Below, piece by piece: positions 1 through 9,931 of a stretch of DNA of 64,000 nt. Position numbers and translations under genes: made by a program. Each line of letters starts with the position of its first letter. Within the stretch, counting starts at the first letter, position 1. Below the pieces are notes generated by a model. That model saw nothing but the letters and a program-made list of their open reading frames with translations, did no database searches and was not told the DNA's origin. The stretch is from Viscum album (lineage: Eukaryota > Streptophyta > Magnoliopsida > Santalales > Viscaceae), in the NCBI GenBank assembly GCA_963277665.1, contig OY728143.1, forward strand, positions 532,180,394 through 532,244,393, given 5' to 3'.

Positions 1-2954
1 TAACTCATCCCATAAACAGGTATACTATGTTCCCAACCTCACCATGGAAACTCTAGCCAAGTAATGCATACAAGAATATAGAATATAATGAAAACTATCA
101 AGGGTACCCCACTACTACTTCCCCACTGGTTTTCCACTTTTCCCTAGCGACATACGTCATATGAATCTCTCTCCAAAGGCTTACCCGCAGACACCTGGGC
201 TAAGTTCCACAATCTGTGCCTCATGCACCACAAAGGCTTGCCCGCAGACACCTAGGCCAAGCACGACACCATCCTCACAACCAAAAGTAACCAGATATGT
301 TCCGTGAGCCACCACATCCCACATAACGTGTATCATACATCAGGTATTATACCTCAAGCCATTATAGCCCATAAGTCGAGTAGGGATCCTAAAGTCATCA
401 CAACCTATACACGTTACACCAATAGTAGTCCATAGGATACTATATCTAGAATATATGTGTGTGAAATAACCACAATCCATTACAGCCCTCTATACAAATA
501 TATGGGGAAACTAATTGTTGTGCTTGTTGGCACATGTATCTACCAAGAGAAGAGAGTGGGGCCAATGGGGGTAGTCAGCCATTCGACCTCCCATCAGAAT
601 GTGGGGGAAAACACCCCCCCCCCAGGGCTCAGAATCCTCGGGGTGTCAGTTTCCCTTACCAACATGGTGGAGTAGCGTATAGAAACACAAAAATTATAGA
701 ATATATATATAACTCATAGCCCCACTATTGGCATTACGTATTCTTAGATACAACTATAGCTAACATCTCTCAGACTCTAGGCTGCTACTTCTAAGACTAG
801 GTGTCCTATAAGCACACAAACAATTGAAGAGCGTTATTAGATTACTCCATTATCATTTTATCAGTTCAACTTTACGTTAATTAATTCTTTATACATTAAT
901 TAACCATGAATAATATAACATTTAACAACATTAGCATCACACCCAAAATCAACTTCTCTTTTTATGTTTCACATCACCTTTACATTCCAGTATCACCCTC
1001 CCCATGGATTATCACCATTTAATCAAACATTCATTACAGAATTACATTCCCATATTCCCAGGAATTCTAGAAATGCATCCTATGCTACTAAACCCAAAGG
1101 GGGCTCAACACGGTGAGTAGATATACTACCCGTCAAGTCTTTTCCGCCTATAGCAAGAGCATAGACTAATTCCCCCTTGAGAGGCTAAACACAGAAAGCA
1201 TGTGGCATACCATGAGTGACTTCGCCTCCTTAAGAAGGAGGGTAAGAAAGACCATATTCCTTGAGAAATGGAGGAAATGTAAAGTAGATAAACAACCAAA
1301 CAATACCACCAACATCCAGCCATCACATCCATCCCATACCATCATCCTTGGTGTCCTCCCCGACACCCACATCCATAAGCTGATGCATCTCGCCACCCTA
1401 GGCGTCATCCACTCCCACAACCACATGTCCCCATGCCTCAACATATCACAACATCCATCCAGGCTCACATCACAGCACAAGCAGCAAGAAAACACAACAT
1501 CACATCAATGGGCTCTTGACCCTTTAACAATCAAGAGGGTAACTCATAACCCTTTAAGAAATTCTCACACAATCTGTTCTTTAATCCATATTCAATTAGA
1601 AGATTTGTTATTCTTAGGTTCCAATTATATGATACATAATCAGTAAGCTATCACAATTAAATAACCATGCTTACATCCTTATTTTGATTAACCTGATATT
1701 AGAATAACTACAACAACGACAAAAACCAGATTCATTTACAAGCGACTTTATCTTTAGCCAATTAATTAACAATTAATTCCTACTTTACGTTCATTATCAA
1801 TTTCCATCAAGAATGAACAACTAATCAAAGAAACCATAGATATCACTCTATCTAGAAAAACATGAGGCAAACCGTTATCATTGTACAAAGCAACAACATG
1901 CAATCAACCAATTCTTTTAATCCAGTTTAAGTGTTTAGTTAGGTCAATTTCATTGTGATCCAAAGGGTTAGATCCTGAAAATTATATGATTGCACATATA
2001 CAATTAGAGAATCCACGAATCCCCTACCTCGAAGAGTTCTTGACGTCCTTTATCCACACAATAGTTCACAATCCTCCCCTCACGACAACTGCATCCACCA
2101 GAGGATGCCACGGTACGACAGTACCAACCAACCCCAAGAAAAACCCATTAGAATCTCGGAAATTACATGGTATAATACGGAAGGGAGAAAAAAGAGAAGA
2201 TGATCCCCAAATGAACGACGATTAAAAATACCTTATTGGGAAGATTGACCGACACAGCTTGGTTGCATCCAAAATAGAGTGGAACCTATTAGATGATTAG
2301 GGTTTGATTGTGAAACTCCTACATGAACGATTGAAAGGTTCTAGTGTCTCTTAGTTGAGGAAAAAGACGAAGAACAAGGTAGAATGATATATTGTTTCTT
2401 TTTGAAGATTTAATGAGGCGACGGTTTAAAATCCGGTTAATTGTCCATTAAAAACGGAACGCATTAACCCACGTAGTTTGACCAAGTAAATACATCTCGG
2501 CCTTAGGAATAATTTATATAGGATTTATGGCCTTTGAATCAGCCTTAGTGTCCTTAAAATAAGGCTTTAAATGTATTTTACGTCAAAAGAAAAGCCATAA
2601 GGGGAAAACTATTGGAAGATAGAAACACTGTTCATATACTCAAAATTTGGAAAAGGGAAGAATATGTGACACATAGAAGGTCACCGTTCTGGAAACACTG
2701 TTCAAAAACGTGAAATTTGGAAAATGAATGAATAGGTGGCACTTTGATGGTCACCGTTCTGGAAACACTGTTCACAAACATGAAATTTGGCAAAGGAAAG
2801 AAAAGGTCACCAATGCAGCTCAAAATTCTGGAAACACTATTAACAGAACTCAAAATTTGGAAAAGTGATGGGGATAAGTCACCTTGACCTCCCGGAACAC
2901 CTCCAACACCTCATTTTCACAAAGTAATGGACCGGAGAGGTCCGGGCCATTAAA
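1..2954 (-). repeat. LTR A: downstream (3') LTR of minus-strand gypsy element D, cut by window edge
   Basis: This block is repeated in the same order at 18885-21833 (LTR B) and, more diverged, at 21834-25000 (LTR C). Base 1 matches about 18885, so roughly 500 bp of this LTR lies outside the window. Read on the minus strand, the LTR begins at 2954 next to the end of the pol remnant. The equivalent end of LTR B reads TGTAATGGCCC. Around 2615-2865 it holds about four units of a ~69-bp tandem repeat containing GAAACACTGTTCA. The small ORFs in it are not shared between LTR copies and are judged non-coding. Confidence 0.85.
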
Positions 2955-4720
2955 TCAGATACCTCTCAAAACATTCTTGTCCTCAAGAATTCAGAACCAA
3001 ACTAAAAGTGGGAAAAAAAGAAACGGGCTCCGAACAACCACCCATCGAGATACCTCTCAAAAGAGAGAAAGCCACAAAGAGGAACAAAAGAAGTTCATAA
3101 ATAAAACATGAAAGGTATAACCACAAAGGAAACATCATTACATGAAAGGATTTAAACATTAATCAACTCTGGGTACTGAGCACATATTTGTGACTCACGC
3201 TCCCAGGTACTCTCCTCCATGCCACTGTGTCATCACAAGACACGAACTAAGGGGATAGAACGCCCATGAAACACCTTCTCCTTGTGGTCTTGGATCTCCA
3301 TAGGTCGCTCCTCTAAGGATGGATCATCATCAATATCAATCTCTCCCTAATAAATAACATGAGATTCAACATGAAGATTATGAAGGAGATGTGATACATG
3401 GAAAACATCATGTATCTGAATCATCTGAGGGGGAATCGTTACTCGATACGCCATAGCTCCAACACGAGAAGACACCTAGAAAGGCCCAACAAACCAGGGA
3501 GAAATCATACTTCCACGACCAAACCTTTGATGCCCGTGATGGGGAGTCACCTTCAGAAACACATGATCCCCAAAATGAAACTCAAAGGGTCTCCTTCTTT
3601 GATCAGCATATGATTTCTGAAGATCTTGCGCTGTCTTCATCCTCTCACGAATCACCTGAACCATCTCTGTTTTATTCTTTAGTAGGTCTGGTCCAAGAAT
3701 TGTTGACTATCCGACCCTAGTCCATCCCAATGGTGAATGGTCTGGCCGACCATACAAGGCTTCAAACGGCGCCATACCGATGGTATAGTGAAAAAAATTA
3801 TAGTAGGCAATCTCTACCAAGGGTAAGTGCTTCATCCATGAAACTACAAAATCAAGAACACAAGAGCACAACAATCCTTCAAGAGTCTGGATGGTTCGCT
3901 CTATCTGACCATCCGTTTGAGGATGAAAAGCAGTGCTAAGGCACAGTTGACAGCCAAAATCATGCTTGAGACCACTTCACTCCCTGGAGGTAAAATGAGG
4001 ATCTCGATCAGAAATGATCGTCCTAGGTACTCCATGAAGTCTCACTACCTCCTCTATATAATGCCTCGATAAAACATCCACTGACCTTGACTCCTTGATC
4101 GCTATGAAGTGGTCCGATTTTGTTAATCAATCCACTACCACCCATATAGCATCATGTCCTCACGGAGCTCAAGGTAAACCTGTAACAAAGTCCATTGAGA
4201 TGTCCTCCCACTTCAACTGGGGAATCTCTAATTGCTGGAGTAGACCACCAGGAACACAGTGTTCGGCCTTCACCTTCTAGCAGAGTAATCATCTAGACAC
4301 ACAATCTACAGCTGTACGCTTCAGCCTAGGCCACCAAAACTCTCTCCTCAAGGATCAGTACATATTTGTCACACCAGGATGTACTGCCAAGGGCGAACTA
4401 TAGAACTCTCGGAGAACCATCTCGCACATCGCCAAGCGAACAAAAATCCTTCCATGATACAACACTCGGTGTTGTTCATCATCCGACCAACCATCAGGGG
4501 TCTCACCACAAACAACTCTGTCTCTCCAAACTTCCACCTCTGGATCACCCAGCTGAGACTCTTCCACCTTCTGCATTAGGGATGACTGCACCATCATCTG
4601 GAAAAGACAACCTCTACCCCCAACTTCTCCTATATCATGATGCAAATGTGATATCTCTTCCATCACTCTCCTGGAATCACCAGATTCATGGACAACATCA
4701 TTACATGACTTTCGGATAAG
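2955..4720 (-). pseudogene. Element D integrase and chromodomain-like tail, decayed
   Basis: This is the 3' part of a Ty3/gypsy pol gene on the minus strand, broken by stops and frame changes. In order, 4666-4355 covers the integrase zinc-binding region, ending with a LAVHPGVTNMY stretch. Between about 4220 and 3840 the minus strand reads the core motifs MDFVTG, SDRDPHF and FHPQTDGQIERT, which supply the catalytic D, D and E. 3664-3476 encodes the integrase C-terminal segment (QKSYADQRRRP, then FGDHVFLKV). Around 3290-3175 the frame shows PLVRVL followed by EESTWERE, typical of the chromodomain-like tail of plant chromoviruses. The protein would insert element cDNA into chromosomes. No intact frame remains, so it cannot act now. 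Confidence 0.85.
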
Positions 4721-5833
4721 TGCATCAGCTACAAAATTCCCTTTTCCAGGTGTATATGATATTTCAAAGTCTTAATCTTGTAAGAAATCCATCCACTGAT
4801 GCTACCTCAAGTTCAAGTCATGTATAGAGAAAACACACCTCATACTCTTATGATCGGTGAAAACCACAAAGTGCTCACCGATGAGGTAATGTATCCACAA
4901 CTTCAGAGAAAACACCACGGCTGCCAAATCAAGATTAGTAGGGCAATAGTTTCATTCATGGGGATGCATCTTCTGAGACCCATAAGAAACAACTGACCTA
5001 TCCTGCATGAGAACACAGCCTATACCCAGATTTGAAGCATCACAGAAAACATCAAACTAGACTCCCTCCGCCCGAAGTCAATGGACTGGAGCACTCATCA
5101 AATTCTCATTTAGATACATGAATGCTTCCTGACACTGATCAGTCCATATGAACACTTGATACTTCTTGGTCAAGGACGTCAGAGGAGTCGAAACTCGGGT
5201 GAAATTGGCTACAATCATCCTATAATAGCATGTGAGACCAAGGAAACTTCGCACATCTGACACCATCTTGGGGGCTTCCCAAGACACGACTTCATCTCTC
5301 TTCGATGTATCCACAGCTACTCCCTATTGGGACACAACATGCACCAAGAAACGAACTTCTCGAGCCCAAAACTCACAATTTGACAACTTCCCAAACAACT
5401 GATGTTGGCGAAGAACTCCCAAAACACCTCGTAGATGTTCTGCATGCTCCTCTTCAGATGTGGAGTACACAAGGATGTCGTCGATGAAAATCACAACAAA
5501 CATTTCCTGGAATTCACGGAACACATAATTCATAAAACCCATGAAAACAGCTGGAGCATTCGTCACACCGAATGGAATTACAACAAACTCATAATGCCCA
5601 TGATGACAATGGAAAGCAATCTTGAGGATATCCTCATCTTTTACACGCATATGATGATATCCTGACCGCAAGTAGATCTTTGAAAACCAACTTGCCCCTT
5701 CAGTTGATTGAATATGTCATCAATCCATGGGATAGGATAGCGGTTCTTTATTGTCACATTGTTTAATCGACAATATTCGACGCACAACTGCAAACTGTCG
5801 TCAGCCTTTTTCACAAACAAAACTGGTGCACCC
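4721..5833 (-). pseudogene. Element D reverse transcriptase and RNase H, split by element 1
   Basis: Minus-strand fragments encode the gypsy reverse transcriptase. 5833-5641 carries GAPVLFVKK and the fingers region. 5671-5324 carries RSGYHHMRV, the PFGVTNAP block and the catalytic FIDDILVYS (F-x-D-D box). 5314-5078 is the thumb/connection region (FLGLTCYYR). RNase H follows to about 4730 but is badly decayed. The gene is cut at its 5' side exactly at 5833 by the insertion of element 1. The missing upstream part resumes at 16197 in the same orientation, and the cut falls within the conserved SPWGAPVLF block. Frameshifts and stops elsewhere show that it was probably already dead. Confidence 0.88.
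5829..5833. repeat. Target-site duplication CACCC, left copy for element 1
   Basis: CACCC directly precedes the TGTAACAACCC start of element 1 and recurs directly after its end at 16192-16196. A 5-bp duplication is the normal gypsy integrase signature. Confidence 0.95.
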
Positions 5834-6191
5834 TGTAACAACCCGAGATTTTATGAAAAATATTCTTTTTAATTTTATTAATGTCTTGTGTTGTACGCTA
5901 CACCAAAATGAGCTTGCACAACACGCATCTTTGACTTTCCTTGCATTACACACAATCGCAACCTTCCTCGATAGCGTGTGTAGTACGCAATACCGAGTTT
6001 CACTAAACAACGATATGCTATTAAAATATTATTAAAACTAGCCGTTATGAATAGTAATAACCACTTTTTGAAATTTTATAAATTTTATTTTTCAAAATGG
6101 ACTTCATTTTTTGGATCCAGAATATCGAAATTAGCCTAGGGTGAAATTTTGGTATTTTTCTGAAAACTTTAAATTTTTGATGAATAGTGAA

Positions 6192-6204
6192 ACCACTAAG
6201 TGGT
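6192..6204. promoter_or_regulatory. Conserved U3 palindrome ACCACTAAGTGGT (element 1, 5' LTR)
   Basis: This 13-bp perfect inverted repeat sits in a ~90-bp block (GGTATTT...TGAATAGTG...) that is found in all LTRs of elements 1 and 2 and in the much more diverged 3' LTR of element 3. The other copies are at 12692-12704, 31227-31239, 39344-39356 and 59183-59195. Its place upstream of the TATA box suggests a transcription-factor site. The factor is unknown. Confidence 0.5.
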
Positions 6205-7308
6205 AGGTAAAAAACTGAATTTTGCATAAAACATAATTTTACCGCTTCTGTGAATGGAATTTCAAAAATCCGACTGACACGGTTGATATCAGTAAGTAAA
6301 ATGTGGTTCAATGAGATAAAAATAATTTTTTGGTGAATAGTAACTTTTTACTATTTTTACCGCGGTTAATAGTAAATAGGGTAACTAAGGGTAAATATGA
6401 TATTAATATTACCCTAACACATGTCCTAATTCTATTGGACAAGTGTAATTCTACCAAAAACAAACTTAGGAATAAAATATGACCATTTAGGCCCACTTGG
6501 ATTAGATTAGGACATTTATTATTAATTTATTTAAAGAAGGGTTAAAATAGTTAAAATCAAATTTTAATAAGTAAATAATTTTTAATATGGGGTTATACAT
6601 AATATAAATTCGATTGTAAATATTCATTAGAAAGCTAAAAAGCTTTCCTACATGATGGTATTTTATTTGTAATTTTTAGACATCAAATAATTTAATTTAT
6701 ATATGACACAAAGATGATGCAGTAATTATCTTATTAATGAAATATTGACATAATTGATAATATAAATACCAAAAAAATGTAATTTAAGCCTTTTTATGAA
6801 TTCCACTAATTTTCTAGGTTACTATGATATATTAGTGTGGATTTAATCAACTTGGTTCGAACATATAATTCTGTTATGACTTTCACAAAAATCATATATC
6901 AAATAGTGTCAAAATTGACACAAAGTAGTTTTTAAATCAAATATTATATTATTAATTGTTATTTTATTCCTAAAAATCTAAGGTTCGGCCAAATGACTTA
7001 GATAAAGATATATATATTAATAATAAACAATTTAGGGTTCTTTTGGCATGTTATAGTAAGTGTATCAACCATATAGTGAAAGAAAACAAAAAGACACGGT
7101 AAAAGTTAAATTATTTAACTTAGAGTTAAATCTAATTTATAAGGTTAAAATAATACCCTAAACTTGTCTAAATCTTATTGGTTGATAGGATTTCGACCCT
7201 TCCCCACTTTATCTTCGAAATAAAACCCTTTGGAACCATTATAACCCGATTTTGACTTTAATATAAAATAATATTTTGAGATATTCCAAAGGTGCCCCTC
7301 TCCTCCCC

Positions 7309-7317
7309 TATAAAAGG
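7309..7317 (+). promoter_or_regulatory. TATA box of element 1 5' LTR
   Basis: TATAAAAGG stands in a C-rich context (CTCCTCCCC before it). The same box occurs in the 3' LTR (13810-13818), both element 2 LTRs (32345-32353, 40463-40471) and the element 3 3' LTR (59932-59940). It would place transcription start near 7340, upstream of the leader exon. Confidence 0.75.
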
Positions 7318-7639
7318 ACACCTCCTCCCCCTCCTCCTCACACCAATTTGAGCACTAAAGCTCGGCCAAACCCTGCCAAAATCTCTTCTCCACTTCCCTA
7401 GAAACATCCTAGAGGTTCTGGTCTTCCTAAAAGACCAATTTTAGTGCCCTAAGAGGAGGTCTCAAAGAGGCGCTTCAAAGAAGAGGTAATTACCGTTACC
7501 AATTCTTTCATCTTTATTTCTTCTTCCACATCTTCTTCTTAGGTTGTTTAATTATGAAGTAATAACATCAGTATCACTCATATACTGATATGTTATTATA
7601 TGTATTAAACAACCCTATTTCACCATCTATCCATCCTAC

Positions 7640-7709
7640 GGAAAAAGAAATCACCGCGCGTGCGTACGTACGGAATACCGTCTCCACGCCGTGGTGTAAT
7701 CTATTTTCC
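7640..7709 (+). other. Leader hairpin HP1, element 1 5' LTR
   Basis: The left arm (GGAAAA...CACCGCGCG) pairs with the right arm (CGCCGTGGTG...TTTTCC) around the constant core TGCGTACGTACGG / CCGTCTCCA. The core itself can form an ACGG-AATA-CCGT mini-hairpin. The right arm has an unpaired pyrimidine at its fourth base. The copy in the 3' LTR is at 14141-14210. Confidence 0.7.
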
Positions 7710-7824
7710 ACCACCACCTTACATGGATGGGTATAATGGTGTAAAGAATAACTATACATAGTTATTACAACAGCATATTGATTCTGATATATTGTATAAT
7801 CCACTCCAATTCAGTTCAATATTT

Positions 7825-7897
7825 ATGGAAATGATATCATCGCTCGTGCGTACGTACGGAATACCGTCTCCACGACGCGATGAGATTCATTCTCCAT
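7825..7897 (+). other. Leader hairpin HP2, element 1 5' LTR
   Basis: The arms ATCATCGCTCG and CGACGCGATGA, extended outward by GGAAATGA/TCATTCTCC, enclose the same core as HP1. The arm sequence differs from HP1, but the pairing and the single unpaired pyrimidine on the right arm are kept. The 3' LTR copy is at 14326-14399. Confidence 0.7.
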
Positions 7898-8029
7898 GTT
7901 AACCATTTAAGAATGATTATAAAGTATATATAAGAAATAATAATGAAATATATTACATTATAAAGCTACTGGATTTATGTATATATATATATATGTATGT
8001 CATCTACTTACTTCCATTCAAGACAAAAA

Positions 8030-8096
8030 GGAAATGAAAACAACTTTCATGCGTACGTACAGACTACCGTCTCCATGAACGGTGTTTTTCATTTCA
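8030..8096 (+). other. Leader hairpin HP3, element 1 5' LTR
   Basis: The arms GGAAATGAAAAC...TTTCATG and CATGAA...GTTTTTCATTTC enclose TGCGTACGTAC...CCGTCTCCA. This is the form also seen in element 3. The 3' LTR copy is at 14531-14596. Confidence 0.7.
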
Positions 8097-8378
8097 TTTA
8101 TCTATCTATTATATATATATATATACTGAATATATATGATATATAAATCATATTTTATATTATGGAAGTAAGTAAATCATGATATAAGTAATAATAATTT
8201 CAAGAACAACAAGTCAAAACACCTACGATAAATGAAACGATTTTACCCAAAACGCTTCTTTAACATGGAATTTACAAAAGAACGGGTAATATAATGTCAT
8301 AAGTGAACCATATATGATATCATAACAATTAATATGATTCTGTAATAATTCAATGACATTATTTAAATCATTATACAG

Positions 8379-8414
8379 GAGGTTCAGACACATACGAAGG
8401 AAATCGGACCTAAG
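8379..8414 (+). other. 36-nt leader micro-exon, element 1 5' LTR
   Basis: It is bounded by TATACAG on the left and GTAAGG on the right. It starts GAGGTTCAGAC and ends ATCGGACCTAAG. A segment of exactly 36 nt occupies this place in all six LTR copies of elements 1-3 although much of its sequence has changed. It has no start codon, so a role in the untranslated leader is more likely than coding. Confidence 0.55.
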
Positions 8415-9490
8415 GTAAGGGAAATATCACAATCTCATTTTTATCCGAGATTGTTTATTCGTAAGTATTTACTGGTGTGTATTTTATCATCCACATCCAT
8501 GTTTCATAAATATGTAATATTATTTCCATCCACCTACAATTTTTTAAACCCATTTTTACCCTTCGGTGAGTTTTTAGTAAAAGAAATGAAAGGAATCTTT
8601 TGTCGTTTTTCGTACGAGGTACTTTTTGACTTTTCCGACAAAAATACAAAGAATGTTTTTTTAACTTATACGGCACGAACGGATTTCTACTGTTTTATAA
8701 AGCCTTATTTTCATGAAGCTTCCTCTAAAAGATTTCATGACTATTTTCAATAAAATCTCTTTCTTTTAAAATTGCATGATGTTTTGTGAAAAGAAATTGA
8801 TTTTGAAGAAGAAAGGATATTTTCCTCAAGAATTCAATTCAAGTGTTTTATCAAAATTATTTTCCATCTACGATAATAAAGGGTTCTGTTTCTATCCATA
8901 TTTTTACATTGCTTTGACTATGTTTTGATGGAATTATGTTTATGAATTCCTTTATCTTATATGAATTGATTTATGATGTCATTATGTTTCAAGAATCCCA
9001 TTTTTGTTACATGTGTTATGCGATGATGTATGTTTTATGATTATGTGGCACACATAAGAAAGGATTCATTATAAGATGGGTGGGACCTATATCTCCCTCC
9101 AATGCATTGGGTAATGATTTTATATCTCATGAGATAGACAGGGCTGGAACGGTAGGTTATACCGGTTCAGTGAAACCGGACTGAAACGAGGGTTACTCGA
9201 TTCAGAAAGGGACTTTGTCCACTAAGATAGTATTGGAAATTAGTCTTGACTAACAAGAAATGATTCTCTATGATTATGTGTGTATGCCACAAAGTTTCAT
9301 GTTTTAAGTTACGATTATTGGGATTACTTTTCACTGCCATGATTTATCCCATGATTATGAAATTATGCTCTCTTTTGCAGGTTATGATTTCAAAAATGTT
9401 ATGTTCTTATGAATATGATGTGATTGATATTTATTTTGTTTACCCTTACAGAGCATTTGAGCTCACCCTTTTATGTTTTCTTTTCCCCAG
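8415..9490 (+). other. Inferred leader intron 2 of element 1
   Basis: It begins GTAAGGGAAAT and ends CTTTTCCCCAG before GATATAAAG. The matching acceptor in element 2 is TTTTCCCCAG|GTCAGG, and in element 3 it is TTCACAG|GTCAAGG (about 62690). A possible alternative acceptor CTTTTGCAG lies near 9380. Confidence 0.45.
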
Positions 9491-9695
9491 GATATAAAGA
9501 AAGGTTTTAGGTAAGAAAAAAGGAACATCTTTATGGGAGATTTTGAAGATCTTTCACCATGATTAGAAGATTATAGTCCGAGTTTCCAAAGACAATAAAC
9601 TATTACGGTCCTTGTGTGTGTGTTTTTGTAATGTACTAAGTATTCCACAAAAGTAATGTAAAGTCCATGTACGATAAGCTTCGGGTCGCTACAGT

Positions 9696-9707
9696 TGGTA
9701 TCAGAGG
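9696..9707 (+). promoter_or_regulatory. Primer-binding site, element 1
   Basis: TGGTATCAGAGG matches the usual plant primer site for initiator tRNA-Met (TGGTATCAGAGC) except for the last base. It lies two bases after the LTR end. Confidence 0.9.
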
Positions 9708-9931
9708 AAAGGTTTAGTCAACCTTTGGAAACTAGGATGCGAGAACTTTAATGAGATCCCTAGATATATTTATAAGGTATGTCTAGGGATGTCCTTAACG
9801 ATAAGTATACGTATAGGATACTGTCTTAGAAATATGGTAACGATCATAGAATTTATCCTAAGATGATAGATATTGTTGTTTTCCCAAGCATGATTTTTGC
9901 CTCTCACACTATTCTTTTTGGGTTTTAGACG

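Larger units (their letters stand above)
7486..8378 (+). other. Inferred leader intron 1 of element 1 (holds hairpins 1-3)
   Basis: The 5' border is AAGAG|GTAATT and the 3' border is TATACAG|GAG. The same borders occur at matching places in the 3' LTR (13987 to 14877) and in the element 2 3' LTR. No coding frame is present. The dominant content is three hairpins and AT-rich spacers. Splicing is inferred from the signals and not shown. Confidence 0.5.
5834..9693 (+). repeat. Element 1 5' LTR (3,860 bp)
   Basis: It starts TGTAACAACCC and ends TCGCTACA, three bases before the primer site. It contains a U3 block with the palindrome ACCACTAAGTGGT (6192-6204), a TATA box (7309-7317), an inferred leader exon ending at 7485, an intron with three large hairpins, a 36-nt exon (8379-8414) and a second inferred intron to 9490. 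The 100-codon ORF at 8451-8753 lies in the second inferred intron and is not kept in element 2, so I do not call it a gene. Confidence 0.95.

Noticed and set aside
1200..1646. 148-codon plus-strand ORF in LTR A
   Set aside because: The matching part of LTR B (20090-20370) does not keep the frame, and there is no recognisable domain.
7640..8096. Hammerhead ribozymes of retrozyme type in the LTR hairpins
   Set aside because: The hammerhead core CTGATGA...GAAA is absent. The conserved core here is different.
8451..8753. 100-codon ORF repeated at 14950-15252
   Set aside because: It is only the LTR copied twice. The frame is broken in element 2 LTRs and lies in the inferred second leader intron.
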